Source: Massilia sp. NR 4-1 (GTDB lineage: Bacteria > Pseudomonadota > Gammaproteobacteria > Burkholderiales > Burkholderiaceae_D). Taken from it: a stretch of 64,000 nt of DNA. Each line of letters begins with the position of its first letter. Position 1 is the stretch's first letter. Of this stretch, positions 36,679-44,328 are shown one piece after another. The notes beneath the pieces are model-generated. The model was given only the letters and a program-made list of their open reading frames with translations, ran no database searches and had not been told where the DNA came from. The position numbers and the translations under genes are program-made. The stretch spans positions 2,232,001 through 2,296,000 of the forward strand of contig NZ_CP012201.1 of the NCBI RefSeq assembly GCF_001191005.1, read 5' to 3'.

Positions 36679-38001
36679 TCAAAATACGAAATCGACCACA
36701 ACGCTGCTGACGCCAAAGGCCTTGCCGGAGCGGAAGCCCGGCTGCACATTGATCAGCGTTCCCGAGGTGCCGCCGTGCGGACGCACGCGGTCATACTGCA
36801 TTTTCAGGGCGACCGAGGGCGCCACATCCCAGCGCAGGCCGGCGGCCACCGTGTCCTGCACCGAAATCATGCTGAGCCAGGCGTTCAAGCCGCCGTTCAG
36901 GCGGCGCGCCCGCTCGGCCGCCTGCGGCCGCAGGCCGCGCATGGGAATGCCGCGCACCCAGGTCGGGGTATTCGCGTGCACCTTGCCCGCCACCAGGTAG
37001 GGCGTGAAGGCGCCGATGCGGTAGCCGCCGCTCAGATACATGGCGGTCTTGTCGCCCAGGAAGGAACGGGTGTTGATGCGGCCCGCCTCGCCCATCAGGA
37101 ACCAGTCGCCCGGATCGTAGTTGAAGCCCAGGCTGACCACGCTGACCCGGCGTTCGCTGGCGTCGTAGCGGTTGGCCAGGCGCTCGCCGTAGCGGCCGAA
37201 GTGGCGGAAGGCGTTGAAGAAATCCTTGCCGTAATTGATGCGCAGGTCGGCGCTGAGCAGGCTGGCGCGCACGCTCAGCGCGCCGATGCTGGCCGTGTTG
37301 GAAAGGCCGGTCAGATCGCTCGCCTTGGCGCGGAAGGCGCGGCTGACGTCGATCTCGGTGCGGCCGTACAGCAGCTGGGTCACATTCTTGACGCCGCCCA
37401 GCTGCCAGCGGTAACTGGCGTCGACGCCGTCGCTGCTGCTGATGGGCAGGGTGCCGTACAGCTCGACCGGCGGCCGCACCCAGGGCAGCGCGTAACCGGC
37501 CTTGCGGTAGTCGGCGGTGACGAACAGCGGCAGGGCGATGCGGCCGACGCGCAGGCTGAGCTCGGGCGTCGCCTGGTATTTGATATTGGCCCACTCGACC
37601 TTGGGCTGCCAGGAATCGAGCAGGCGGCGTTCGGACACCACCTGCACCACGGCCGACCAGTTGCGGTCGAACTGGGCGCCGAGCTGCACGCCGAAGCGGC
37701 TGTCCACCGCCGTGCTCCATTCATGGCTATGGCCGGCCTGGCCGGGATTCAGGGGATTGGCCGTGAAGTCGGCCTGCTTTTCGCTGGAACGCACGGCGCC
37801 CAGGCTGCCGAAGCCGCCAAAGGTCCAGCTCGGCAAAGCGCTGGCGGGCGCCGGGTCCGCCTCCTTGGTGGCGGCACTGGTATCGGCAGGACTGGCCAGC
37901 ACCGGGTCGGCGCTGTCCTGCACAGCCTGGGCATGGGTGGCGGCCATGGGTAGGGCCAGAGCCAGGCAAGCGAAGGGAATCAGATGACGCTGCTTCTGCA
38001 T
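36679..38001 (-). CDS. outer membrane porin-like protein
   Basis: A 440-residue protein with a signal peptide (1-24, ALPMAATHAQA), a short Ala/Asp/Pro-rich stretch, and a barrel of aromatic-bounded strands (WTFGGFGSLGAVRSS, SRFGVQLGAQFDRNWSAVVQ, LRVGRIALPLFVTADYR) ending in phenylalanine (SSVVVDFVF). It resembles porins encoded before PBP-like/GGDEF genes in other betaproteobacteria. The gene ends 11 bases before the PBP-like start, so porin, PBP-like protein and cyclic di-GMP enzyme form one three-gene operon, perhaps uptake, sensing and response for one solute. Confidence 0.78.
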   Translation of the reverse strand: MQKQRHLIPFACLALALPMAATHAQAVQDSADPVLASPADTSAATKEADPAPASALPSWTFGGFGSLGAVRSSEKQADFTANPLNPGQAGHSHEWSTAVDSRFGVQLGAQFDRNWSAVVQVVSERRLLDSWQPKVEWANIKYQATPELSLRVGRIALPLFVTADYRKAGYALPWVRPPVELYGTLPISSSDGVDASYRWQLGGVKNVTQLLYGRTEIDVSRAFRAKASDLTGLSNTASIGALSVRASLLSADLRINYGKDFFNAFRHFGRYGERLANRYDASERRVSVVSLGFNYDPGDWFLMGEAGRINTRSFLGDKTAMYLSGGYRIGAFTPYLVAGKVHANTPTWVRGIPMRGLRPQAAERARRLNGGLNAWLSMISVQDTVAAGLRWDVAPSVALKMQYDRVRPHGGTSGTLINVQPGFRSGKAFGVSSVVVDFVF

Positions 38002-38311
38002 GAATATGTTTCCGATAAACTAATCGCAGCAGGAAAGCAGCACACAAGGCTGCACACGGCCTGTTCCAGCACCGCGGACACTTCCTGCAAGTGGTAAAGG
38101 TGGCAGCGCCGACTGCGGCTGCATGGATCAACGGATGCGCGCACGGCGCGCCTTGAATTCTCACACTTTATAACAGCCCCTCGGGACTGTCGATAAATTT
38201 CCTTAGAGAATCACTTCTATTTTTGAGGAAACATTTTCATTCTTGCCAAAGCGGGGCGCGCCGCGGCGCCTGCCGTACAATGGCGTTTTTGCACGAAGGG
38301 AAGGACAGGCG
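38002..38311. other. intergenic region between divergent porin and Nudix genes
   Basis: About 310 bases without a gene. It must hold the leftward porin promoter and the rightward Nudix promoter. A TACAAT hexamer at 38275-38280 is a candidate -10 for the Nudix gene. The short stretch 38170-38190 (ACAGCCCC..GGGACTGT) can form a weak hairpin. Nothing else stands out. Confidence 0.5.
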
Positions 38312-38734
38312 GTGAGCATGCAGCTTTCTTGCGGCACCTTGATTATCAACGCGGCGGGCCAACTGCTGCTGTGCCATGTGACCGGCACCGCCAACTGGGA
38401 TATCCCCAAGGGCCTGCGCGATCCGGGCGAAACGCCGCTGCAGGCGGCGCGGCGCGAACTGCGCGAGGAAGCGGGCCTGGAGCTCGACGCCGCCCTGTTC
38501 CGCGATCTGGGCGAGTTCGATTACCGGCGCGACAAGCGCCTGCACCTGTTCCACGTCGCCGCCGGCGACGGCCTCTGCCAGCTCGACCGGCTGCATTGCA
38601 GCAGTTTCTTCCCCCACCACCGCACCGGCGAAGCCACCCCCGAATGCGACGGCTTCCGCTGGGCCAGCCGCGAGGACGTGCGCACCCTGTGCTGGCCGCG
38701 CATGGCCCAGCGCCTGCTGTCGCTGGACTGGTGA
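38312..38734 (+). CDS. Nudix hydrolase
   Basis: A 140-residue Nudix protein with the complete Nudix box GLRDPGETPLQAARRELREEAGLEL (Gx5Ex7REUxEExGU), so it should hydrolyse a nucleoside diphosphate linked to another moiety using divalent metal. The start is taken as GTG at 38312, six bases after GGAAGGA; an ATG two codons later is the alternative. Substrate unknown. It converges on the SDR gene with almost no gap. Confidence 0.88.
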   Translation: MSMQLSCGTLIINAAGQLLLCHVTGTANWDIPKGLRDPGETPLQAARRELREEAGLELDAALFRDLGEFDYRRDKRLHLFHVAAGDGLCQLDRLHCSSFFPHHRTGEATPECDGFRWASREDVRTLCWPRMAQRLLSLDW

Positions 38735-38735
38735 G

Positions 38736-39476
38736 CTACACCCCGCCGCCGCAGCGCATGGTGGTTGCCGTCACGTAGGAGGCGGCCGGGGACAGCATCC
38801 AGGCCACCGCTTCGGCGATCTCCTCCGGCTCGCCCGGACGCTGCATGGGAATGCGCGGCGTCACGCGCCGCACGCGGTCCGGTTCACCCGCCGCCGCGTG
38901 GATCTCGGTCAGCGTGAAACCGGGGGCCACGCCGCACACGCGGATGCCCTCGGTCGCCAGTTCCTTGCCCAGGCCCATGGTGAAGGCATCCACCGCCGCC
39001 TTGCTGGCGGCATACCATACATAATCGTGTGGGCTGCCGCTGGCAGCGGAGGTGGACGAGACATTCAGCACCACCCCGCCCTGCCCGCCGCGCCGGAAAG
39101 CGGCGATGGCGGCGCGCGTGCAATCCATCAGGCCGAACACATTGGTCTGGAACACCGCCTCCACCATGGCCGGATCGGCCTCGCTGAACGGGCCCAGACG
39201 GCCCGTGATGCCGGCGTTATTGACCAGGGCCGTGGGCCGGCCCAGCTCGCGCTCCACCGTGGCGAACAGGCGCTGCACCTGCTCCGGCACGGCGACATCG
39301 GCCTGCACCGCCAGCGCCTTGCCGCCGGCGGCCCGGATTTCGTCCACCACCGCCTCGGCCGCCACCGCGTTGTGCCGGTAGTTGACTGCCACCGCATAGC
39401 CTTCGCGCGCCACCCGCCTTGCCACGGCGGCGCCGATGCCGCGCCCCGCCCCCGTTACGATCACCACCTTGTCCAT
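38736..39476 (-). CDS. short-chain dehydrogenase/reductase
   Basis: A 246-residue classical SDR. The NAD(P) motif is TGAGRGIG near residues 8-15, NNAG near 87, the catalytic Ser is in NVSSTSA, and YAASK carries the catalytic Tyr and Lys; the C-terminus reads RIPMQRPGEPEEIAEAVAWM. It is closest in pattern to 3-oxoacyl-reductase/glucose-dehydrogenase-like SDRs, but the substrate is not readable. The ATG at 39474-39476 directly precedes the Rossmann fold. It lies 37 bases downstream of the DAO-Rieske gene on the same strand, so the two are probably co-transcribed. Confidence 0.88.
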   Translation of the reverse strand: MDKVVIVTGAGRGIGAAVARRVAREGYAVAVNYRHNAVAAEAVVDEIRAAGGKALAVQADVAVPEQVQRLFATVERELGRPTALVNNAGITGRLGPFSEADPAMVEAVFQTNVFGLMDCTRAAIAAFRRGGQGGVVLNVSSTSAASGSPHDYVWYAASKAAVDAFTMGLGKELATEGIRVCGVAPGFTLTEIHAAAGEPDRVRRVTPRIPMQRPGEPEEIAEAVAWMLSPAASYVTATTMRCGGGV

Positions 39477-39513
39477 GCTGCACCCCGTGAGAAACAAACA
39501 GGGCAAGACAATA

Positions 39514-41052
39514 TCATGGCGTGGACGGCAGTGCAGCGGGCGCCAGGCCGGCGGCGGCCGGGCCATGCAGCACCTTGCCGTCGACGCCGAAGCGCGAGCC
39601 ATGGCAGGGGCAATCCCAGGACTGCTCCTGGCCGTTCCAGTGCACCGCGCACCCCATATGCGGGCAGGCCGCCGACAGCGCCAGCAAGCCGCCCTGGCGC
39701 GTGCGGTGCACGGCCAGCAGGCGCACGCCGTCGCGCAGCAGCGCACCCTGGCCCGGCGCGATCTGGTCCGCCGACTCCACCTGGCCCTGGCGCGCCCAGT
39801 CGGCATACTGGGCCATGGTATTGGCCTGCTCCAGCAGCAGCCCGCCCAGGCCGTGCAGCGGCGTGCGCGCCGGTTCGTACAGGCCGGCCCAGGGATTGGC
39901 GCGCTCCATGATCAGGTCCGTCACCAGCATGGCGCCGGCCGTGCAATACGTCATGCCATTGCCGGAATCGCCGGTGATGATGAAGACATTCTTGCCGTCC
40001 ATGGGGTTGTGGCCCAGATAAGGCAGGCCGTCGGCCGGTTCCATCACCGTGCCCGACCAGCGCCACACCACTTCGCGCACCATGGGAAAGCGCAGCCGCG
40101 CCCAAGCCTCGATGGCGTCGTAGCGCGCCTCGCCGCGCGCATCCTGGCCCACCTTGTGGTCCTGGCCGCCGACGATCAGCACATCGTACGCCGTGTCGCT
40201 GGCATCGCCCGCCAGCCGCACATAGTAATAAGGCTGGCCGGTATCCCACAGCAGCATGGAGGGCAGCTGGTGGCGCGGCACGCGCAGGCCCAGCACATGG
40301 CTGCGGTAGGCGGCCAGCTTGGTATGCATCACCAGCCGGTCGTTGAACGGCGTATTGGTCGCCACCACCACGGCGCGCGCGCCGATCTCGCCCTGCGCCG
40401 TGGCCACGCTTTGCCACACGCTGTCGCCGCTGATGTCGTGCGCGCGGGTGGCGCCGTGGATGCGCCCGCCCAGGCGCAGGATGGCGTCGGCCAGGCCATT
40501 CAGATAGCGCAGCGGATGGAATTGCGCCTGCCCGGCAAAACGCAGGCAAGGGCCGGTATCCCACTGGCGCAGACCGGGCACGCGCGGCAGCTGCTCCACC
40601 TCCAGATCGAGCTGGCGCGCCGCCTGGTATTCGCGCTCGATCAGCGCCAGGTGCGTGGCGGCGGCGGCCACCAGATAGCCGTCCAGGCGCTGCCAGGCGC
40701 AGGCGATCTTTTCGCGCTGCACGATGGCTTCCACCAGGGCGATGGCGCTGCGGCAGCTGTCCGCCACCTGCTGCGCGGCATGGCCGCCGAAACGGCGCTG
40801 GATTTCGCAATAGCGCTCGTCGGGCGGGAAGAAATGGGCCGTGGTGCGGCCGGTCTCGCCCGCGCCCACATCCTCGGCGTCGATGACGATGACCTGCTTG
40901 CCCTCCCTGAGCAGCAGATAGGCCGCCGTCAGCCCGGCAATGCCGGCGCCGATCACGCAGACGTCGGTCTGGGCCTGGCCCGCCAGCGGCGCAAACGGCG
41001 GCGCGGGCGCGGTGGCGGTCCACAGCGAGGTGCTCGATCCTATGCCTTGCAT
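39514..41052 (-). CDS. FAD-dependent oxidoreductase fused to a Rieske [2Fe-2S] domain
   Basis: The 512 residues comprise a DAO-type flavoprotein (about 25-395; VCVIGAGIAGLTAAYLLLRE, the GRTTAHFF segment and ITGDSGNGMTYCTAGA near the flavin) followed by a C-terminal Rieske domain (about 415-505; CPHMGCAVHW and CPCHGSRF give the two Cys-x-His pairs). Such fusions, known from Bacillus YhfW-like proteins, probably transfer electrons from an amine or similar substrate through FAD to the Rieske centre. The ATG at 41050-41052 has GGGAGA upstream. No signal peptide is seen, so it is cytoplasmic. Confidence 0.87.
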   Translation of the reverse strand: MQGIGSSTSLWTATAPAPPFAPLAGQAQTDVCVIGAGIAGLTAAYLLLREGKQVIVIDAEDVGAGETGRTTAHFFPPDERYCEIQRRFGGHAAQQVADSCRSAIALVEAIVQREKIACAWQRLDGYLVAAAATHLALIEREYQAARQLDLEVEQLPRVPGLRQWDTGPCLRFAGQAQFHPLRYLNGLADAILRLGGRIHGATRAHDISGDSVWQSVATAQGEIGARAVVVATNTPFNDRLVMHTKLAAYRSHVLGLRVPRHQLPSMLLWDTGQPYYYVRLAGDASDTAYDVLIVGGQDHKVGQDARGEARYDAIEAWARLRFPMVREVVWRWSGTVMEPADGLPYLGHNPMDGKNVFIITGDSGNGMTYCTAGAMLVTDLIMERANPWAGLYEPARTPLHGLGGLLLEQANTMAQYADWARQGQVESADQIAPGQGALLRDGVRLLAVHRTRQGGLLALSAACPHMGCAVHWNGQEQSWDCPCHGSRFGVDGKVLHGPAAAGLAPAALPSTP

Positions 41053-41162
41053 GACAGTCTCCCTTGCGAGTGTAGGGATATGCGGCCGCCTCCAGCGCAA
41101 GCTACCATTCGTATGTTACGATAGGTAGGTTAATTCGGTTTCTTCAACCCAAGGAGGTTTTT

Positions 41163-42182
41163 ATGGCTGCACCTGTACTCATTATCGGCGGTTCCGGCAT
41201 TGTTGGCGCACGCGCGGCGCGCACCCTGCACCAGCTGCATCCCAGCCTGCCCATCGTGCTCGGCGCGCGCGATCTGGACAAGGCCGGCGCCGTGGCGCGC
41301 GGCATCGATCCCGCCACGGTCAGCGCCGTGCGCATCGACCTGGAACGCCCCGACCTGGGCCTGCCCGCCGGCGCGGCCTTCAGCGCCGTTGCCGTCTTCC
41401 TCAAGGACGATACCCTGAATTCCCTGAAATACGCGCAAGCGCACGGCCTGCCCTATATGAGCGTGTCCAGCGGCACCTTCGAAGTGGGACCGGAAGTGGC
41501 GCACTACATCCACCGCCCCCGGGCCAGCGCGGTCCTGCTGGGCAGCCAGTGGCTGGCCGGCGCCGCCACCCTGCCCATCCTGCATTTCGTGCGCGAATTC
41601 GCCAGCGTCGACGCCATCCGTATCGGGGTGCTGCTGGACGAGCAGGATATGGGCGGTCCGGCCGCCTATGCCGACTACGAACGCATCATCGGCAAATCGC
41701 CGCATACGCTGGTGCTAAACGGCGGCAAGTACAGCTGGATCACCAGCAGCGACAACGGCAGCACCCTGGTCAGCGTGGACGGCGTGCCCCTGCCCGCCCA
41801 GCCTTACGCGCCGTTCGACGTCATCAGCCTCGGCGCGGCCACCGGCGCGCGCGATGTGCGGCTCGATATCGCGCTGGGCGAATCGGCCAGCCGCCGCGCC
41901 GGCGCCGCCTTCTCCACCGAGATCATCGTCGAATTGCACGGTCGCGATGCCGACGGCACGGCGCGCCAGGTCAGGCATGAGCTGGTGCACCCTGCCGGCC
42001 AGGCGGCGCTGACGGCGCTCGGTGTGGCGCTCGGCATCGAACGGCTGCTGGGACTGGATGGACGCGCCGCGCCCGGCCCCGGCCTGTACTTCCCCGAAAC
42101 CCTGATCGAGCCGCGCTACATGCTCGAACGCCTGCGCGAAAGCGGCGCCCGCCTGGCGCGCCAGGAACTGGCACCAGCCTGA
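41163..42182 (+). CDS. saccharopine dehydrogenase-like NAD(P)-binding protein
   Basis: A 339-residue protein with an N-terminal Rossmann motif (VLIIGGSGIVGARAARTL) and the general layout of saccharopine dehydrogenase-like reductases (LGARDLDKAGAVARGID, VAVFLKDDTLNSLKYAQ). AAGGAGG stands before the ATG, a strong ribosome binding site. The family includes enzymes acting on lysine, lipids and polyamines, and many members have no known substrate. It is divergent from the DAO-Rieske gene (110-bp gap), so the two may share control. Confidence 0.75.
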   Translation: MAAPVLIIGGSGIVGARAARTLHQLHPSLPIVLGARDLDKAGAVARGIDPATVSAVRIDLERPDLGLPAGAAFSAVAVFLKDDTLNSLKYAQAHGLPYMSVSSGTFEVGPEVAHYIHRPRASAVLLGSQWLAGAATLPILHFVREFASVDAIRIGVLLDEQDMGGPAAYADYERIIGKSPHTLVLNGGKYSWITSSDNGSTLVSVDGVPLPAQPYAPFDVISLGAATGARDVRLDIALGESASRRAGAAFSTEIIVELHGRDADGTARQVRHELVHPAGQAALTALGVALGIERLLGLDGRAAPGPGLYFPETLIEPRYMLERLRESGARLARQELAPA

Positions 42183-42242
42183 GTCCGCAAGTGCTAAGGA
42201 CCGCTTTTGGCCGGTACATACCACTTGAAACCAGGCCAAAAC

Positions 42243-42254
42243 TGGTCCGCACCA
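42243..42254. promoter_or_regulatory. TGGT-N4-ACCA site, candidate GntR-type operator
   Basis: The sequence ACTGGTCCGCACCATT has TGGT and ACCA half-sites four bases apart, like the binding sites of GntR/HutC regulators of amino-sugar use (DasR, NagR, NagQ types). Its place before a chitinase gene supports this reading, but no such regulator gene is in the window. Confidence 0.35.
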
Positions 42255-42277
42255 TTTAACAGATTTGTTATTTTCTT

Positions 42278-42295
42278 ATGCGCGGATTAGCGCAT
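42278..42295. promoter_or_regulatory. ATGCGC-N6-GCGCAT inverted repeat
   Basis: A perfect 6-bp inverted repeat with a 6-bp spacer, about 195 bases before the chitinase start. It has the size of a dimeric repressor or activator site. Its binder is unknown. Confidence 0.3.
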
Positions 42296-42487
42296 TGCAG
42301 CAGATGTTTTCATAGGGAGACCCGAAAAGCAGCAACTTTAAAATTACAAAATTAACATTATTGGCATTTCGAAACTGGTATTACAGTGGATGAATTTAAT
42401 GAAACCACTTGACTACCACTTTGAGCCACCGCATTCTCGTCCCTGCTTTTCCACGCGTAGGGGTTTACTTACAATCAGGAGACAATA

Positions 42488-44176
42488 ATGCGACACGCTA
42501 TAAGGGCGAACAGCCTGGTCATCGGCATCATCGGCAGCATGCTTGCTGCCTGCGGCGGAGGCGGCGGCGGAACGGACGCCGGCATCTCGGGAAAAACGCA
42601 AGCGGCACCCATGGCGGCAGCCGCCTGCGCCGCCTGGAGTTCCAGCCAGGTCTACACCGCAGGCGACTGCGTGACCTACAACGGCAAAACCTATAAAGCC
42701 AAGTGGTGGACCCAGAACAATGTTCCGGGCGCCGACCAGTGGGGCCCATGGCAGTTGCAGACCGACACGCCAACCCCGACTCCCACGCCTACTCCCACGC
42801 CAACCCCAACGCCGACGCCCACGCCGACGCCGACGCCAACCCCTACTCCAACCCCGACGCCAACCCCAACGCCAACGCCGGTCGGCCGCGAAATCGGTTC
42901 CTACTTCGCGCAATGGGGCGTCTATGGCCGCGCCTACGAGGTGGCCGACATCCACACCACCAAGACCCCGGTCAACGGCGTGCAGACCAGCATCGCCGAC
43001 CAGCTCACCTTCATCAACTACGCCTTCGGCAACGTCTACGCCAAGAACGGCGGCTATGAATGCGATATGGTCACCAAGACCGAGACCGGCAACCAGTCGC
43101 CGCCACCGGCCGACGCCGGCACCGGCGGCGATGCCTGGGCCGACTACCAGCGCCAGCCGGCGCGCACCGTCAACGGCCAGACCGTGCCGTGGGACGCCAA
43201 GCTGTCCGGCAACTTCCTGCAGCTGAAACTGCTCAAGCAAGCCCACCCGAACCTGAAAGTCTTCATCTCGCTGGGCGGCTGGACCTGGTCGAAATACTTC
43301 TCGGCCGCGGCCAAGACCGACGCGCTGCGCAAGCAGCTGGCCAAATCCTGCGTCAAGCAATTCATCGCCGGCGACCTGCCGGTGCAGGATGGACGCGGCG
43401 GCCCCGGCACCGGCAAGGGCGTGTTCGACGGCATCGACATCGACTGGGAATACCCGGGCGGCGGCGGCCAGCCGTACAACACGGTGGACGCGGTGAACGA
43501 CAAGCACAACTTCACGCTGCTGATGCAAGCCTTCCGTGAAGAACTGGATGCCCAGGGCACCAAGGACAACAAGCGCTACCTGCTGACCGCCGCCGTTGGC
43601 GCCGGCGTGGACAAGATCAACAACACCGAACCAGCCCTGTACCAGCAGTACATGGACTGGGTCAACTTGATGACCTACGACTTCCACGGCGCCTGGGAAA
43701 ACACCACCAACTTCCATTCGCCGCTGTACCACGACCCGGCCGATCCTTCGACCGGCAACGTCGCCAAGTACAACACCCACGACGGCATCACCGCCCTGGT
43801 TGCCGCCGGCATGCCGAAGAACAAGATCCTGCTCGGCGTGCCATTCTACGGACGCGGCTGGAAGAACGTGCCGGCCGGCGCCAACGGCAACGGCCTGTAC
43901 CAGACGGCTGGCGGCGGCGCCAACGGCGCCTGGGAAACCGGCATCGAGGACTACAAGGTTCTCGTAGGCAAGGCCGGCACCCGCACCTACCACCCCGTCA
44001 CCAAGCAGCTCTTCCTCTACACCACCACCGGTGAATGGTGGAGCTACGACGACGCCACCGTGATCGGCACCAAGATGCAATACATGCGCGATCAAGGCCT
44101 GCGCGGCGCCTTCTCCTGGGAGCTGGACGGCGACGCCAGCGGCGCCCTGACCAGCGAAGTCTGGAAAGGCCGCTAA
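42488..44176 (+). CDS. GH18 chitinase with CBM5/12-like domain, lipoprotein
   Basis: A 562-residue secreted endo-type chitinase candidate. A lipoprotein signal ends in the lipobox LAAC followed by a Gly run. A CBM5/12-like chitin-binding domain follows (about 47-92; WSSSQVYTAGDCVTYNGKTY, WGPWQL), then a linker of 19 Thr-Pro pairs (94-131) and a GH18 catalytic domain (about 135-560). The catalytic motif DGIDIDWE is complete (DxxDxDxE), with KVFISLGGWTWS and WVNLMTYDFHG before and after. Gly after the lipid-bearing Cys predicts outer membrane sorting; with a type II type system, surface display is likely. Confidence 0.93.
   Translation: MRHAIRANSLVIGIIGSMLAACGGGGGGTDAGISGKTQAAPMAAAACAAWSSSQVYTAGDCVTYNGKTYKAKWWTQNNVPGADQWGPWQLQTDTPTPTPTPTPTPTPTPTPTPTPTPTPTPTPTPTPTPTPVGREIGSYFAQWGVYGRAYEVADIHTTKTPVNGVQTSIADQLTFINYAFGNVYAKNGGYECDMVTKTETGNQSPPPADAGTGGDAWADYQRQPARTVNGQTVPWDAKLSGNFLQLKLLKQAHPNLKVFISLGGWTWSKYFSAAAKTDALRKQLAKSCVKQFIAGDLPVQDGRGGPGTGKGVFDGIDIDWEYPGGGGQPYNTVDAVNDKHNFTLLMQAFREELDAQGTKDNKRYLLTAAVGAGVDKINNTEPALYQQYMDWVNLMTYDFHGAWENTTNFHSPLYHDPADPSTGNVAKYNTHDGITALVAAGMPKNKILLGVPFYGRGWKNVPAGANGNGLYQTAGGGANGAWETGIEDYKVLVGKAGTRTYHPVTKQLFLYTTTGEWWSYDDATVIGTKMQYMRDQGLRGAFSWELDGDASGALTSEVWKGR
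42767..42880 (+). repeat. hexamer-like repeat encoding a (Thr-Pro)19 linker
   Basis: 114 bases of imperfect ACN-CCN repeats encode 19 Thr-Pro pairs between the chitin-binding and catalytic domains. Third positions vary, so selection is on the peptide. Such tracts form extended flexible spacers and are prone to length change. Confidence 0.9.
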
Positions 44177-44189
44177 GCCGCTGCCGAGT

Positions 44190-44230
44190 CCGTGTCCGGT
44201 TTTGGGGCCAGACCCTATTTTCGGACACGG
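44190..44230. repeat. 41-bp inverted repeat element, copy 1
   Basis: The arms CCGTGTCCG and CGGACACGG enclose an inner near-palindrome (GGGGCCAGACCCT). The whole element can fold into a long hairpin. It closely matches copy 2 at 44265-44305, 34 bases further on. GGGGTC-AGACCCC-type cores of this kind recur as REP-like elements in betaproteobacterial genomes. It could also act as the terminator of the chitinase gene. Confidence 0.8.
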
Positions 44231-44264
44231 GTTCATCAATACGTCCGATCTGCTAAGGATGAGA

Positions 44265-44305
44265 CCGTGTCCGGTTTTGGGGTCTGGCCCCATTTTCGGA
44301 CACGG
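44265..44305. repeat. 41-bp inverted repeat element, copy 2
   Basis: The same outer arms CCGTGTCCG/CGGACACGG, with inner core GGGGTCTGGCCCC. It differs from copy 1 at only a few core positions, some of which preserve pairing. It ends 23 bases before the start of the JmjC gene. Confidence 0.8.
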
Positions 44306-44328
44306 GCTCGACCATTCGAGGAGGCATC

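Larger units (their letters stand above)
42183..42487 (+). promoter_or_regulatory. upstream control region of the first chitinase gene
   Basis: This 305-bp gap precedes the chitin locus and is clearly AT-richer than the flanking genes. It contains three palindromic elements: GGTACATACC at 42213-42222, TGGTCCGCACCA at 42243-42254 and ATGCGC/GCGCAT at 42278-42295. GGAG lies a few bases before the start codon. No clear sigma70 pair was recognised. Confidence 0.5.
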
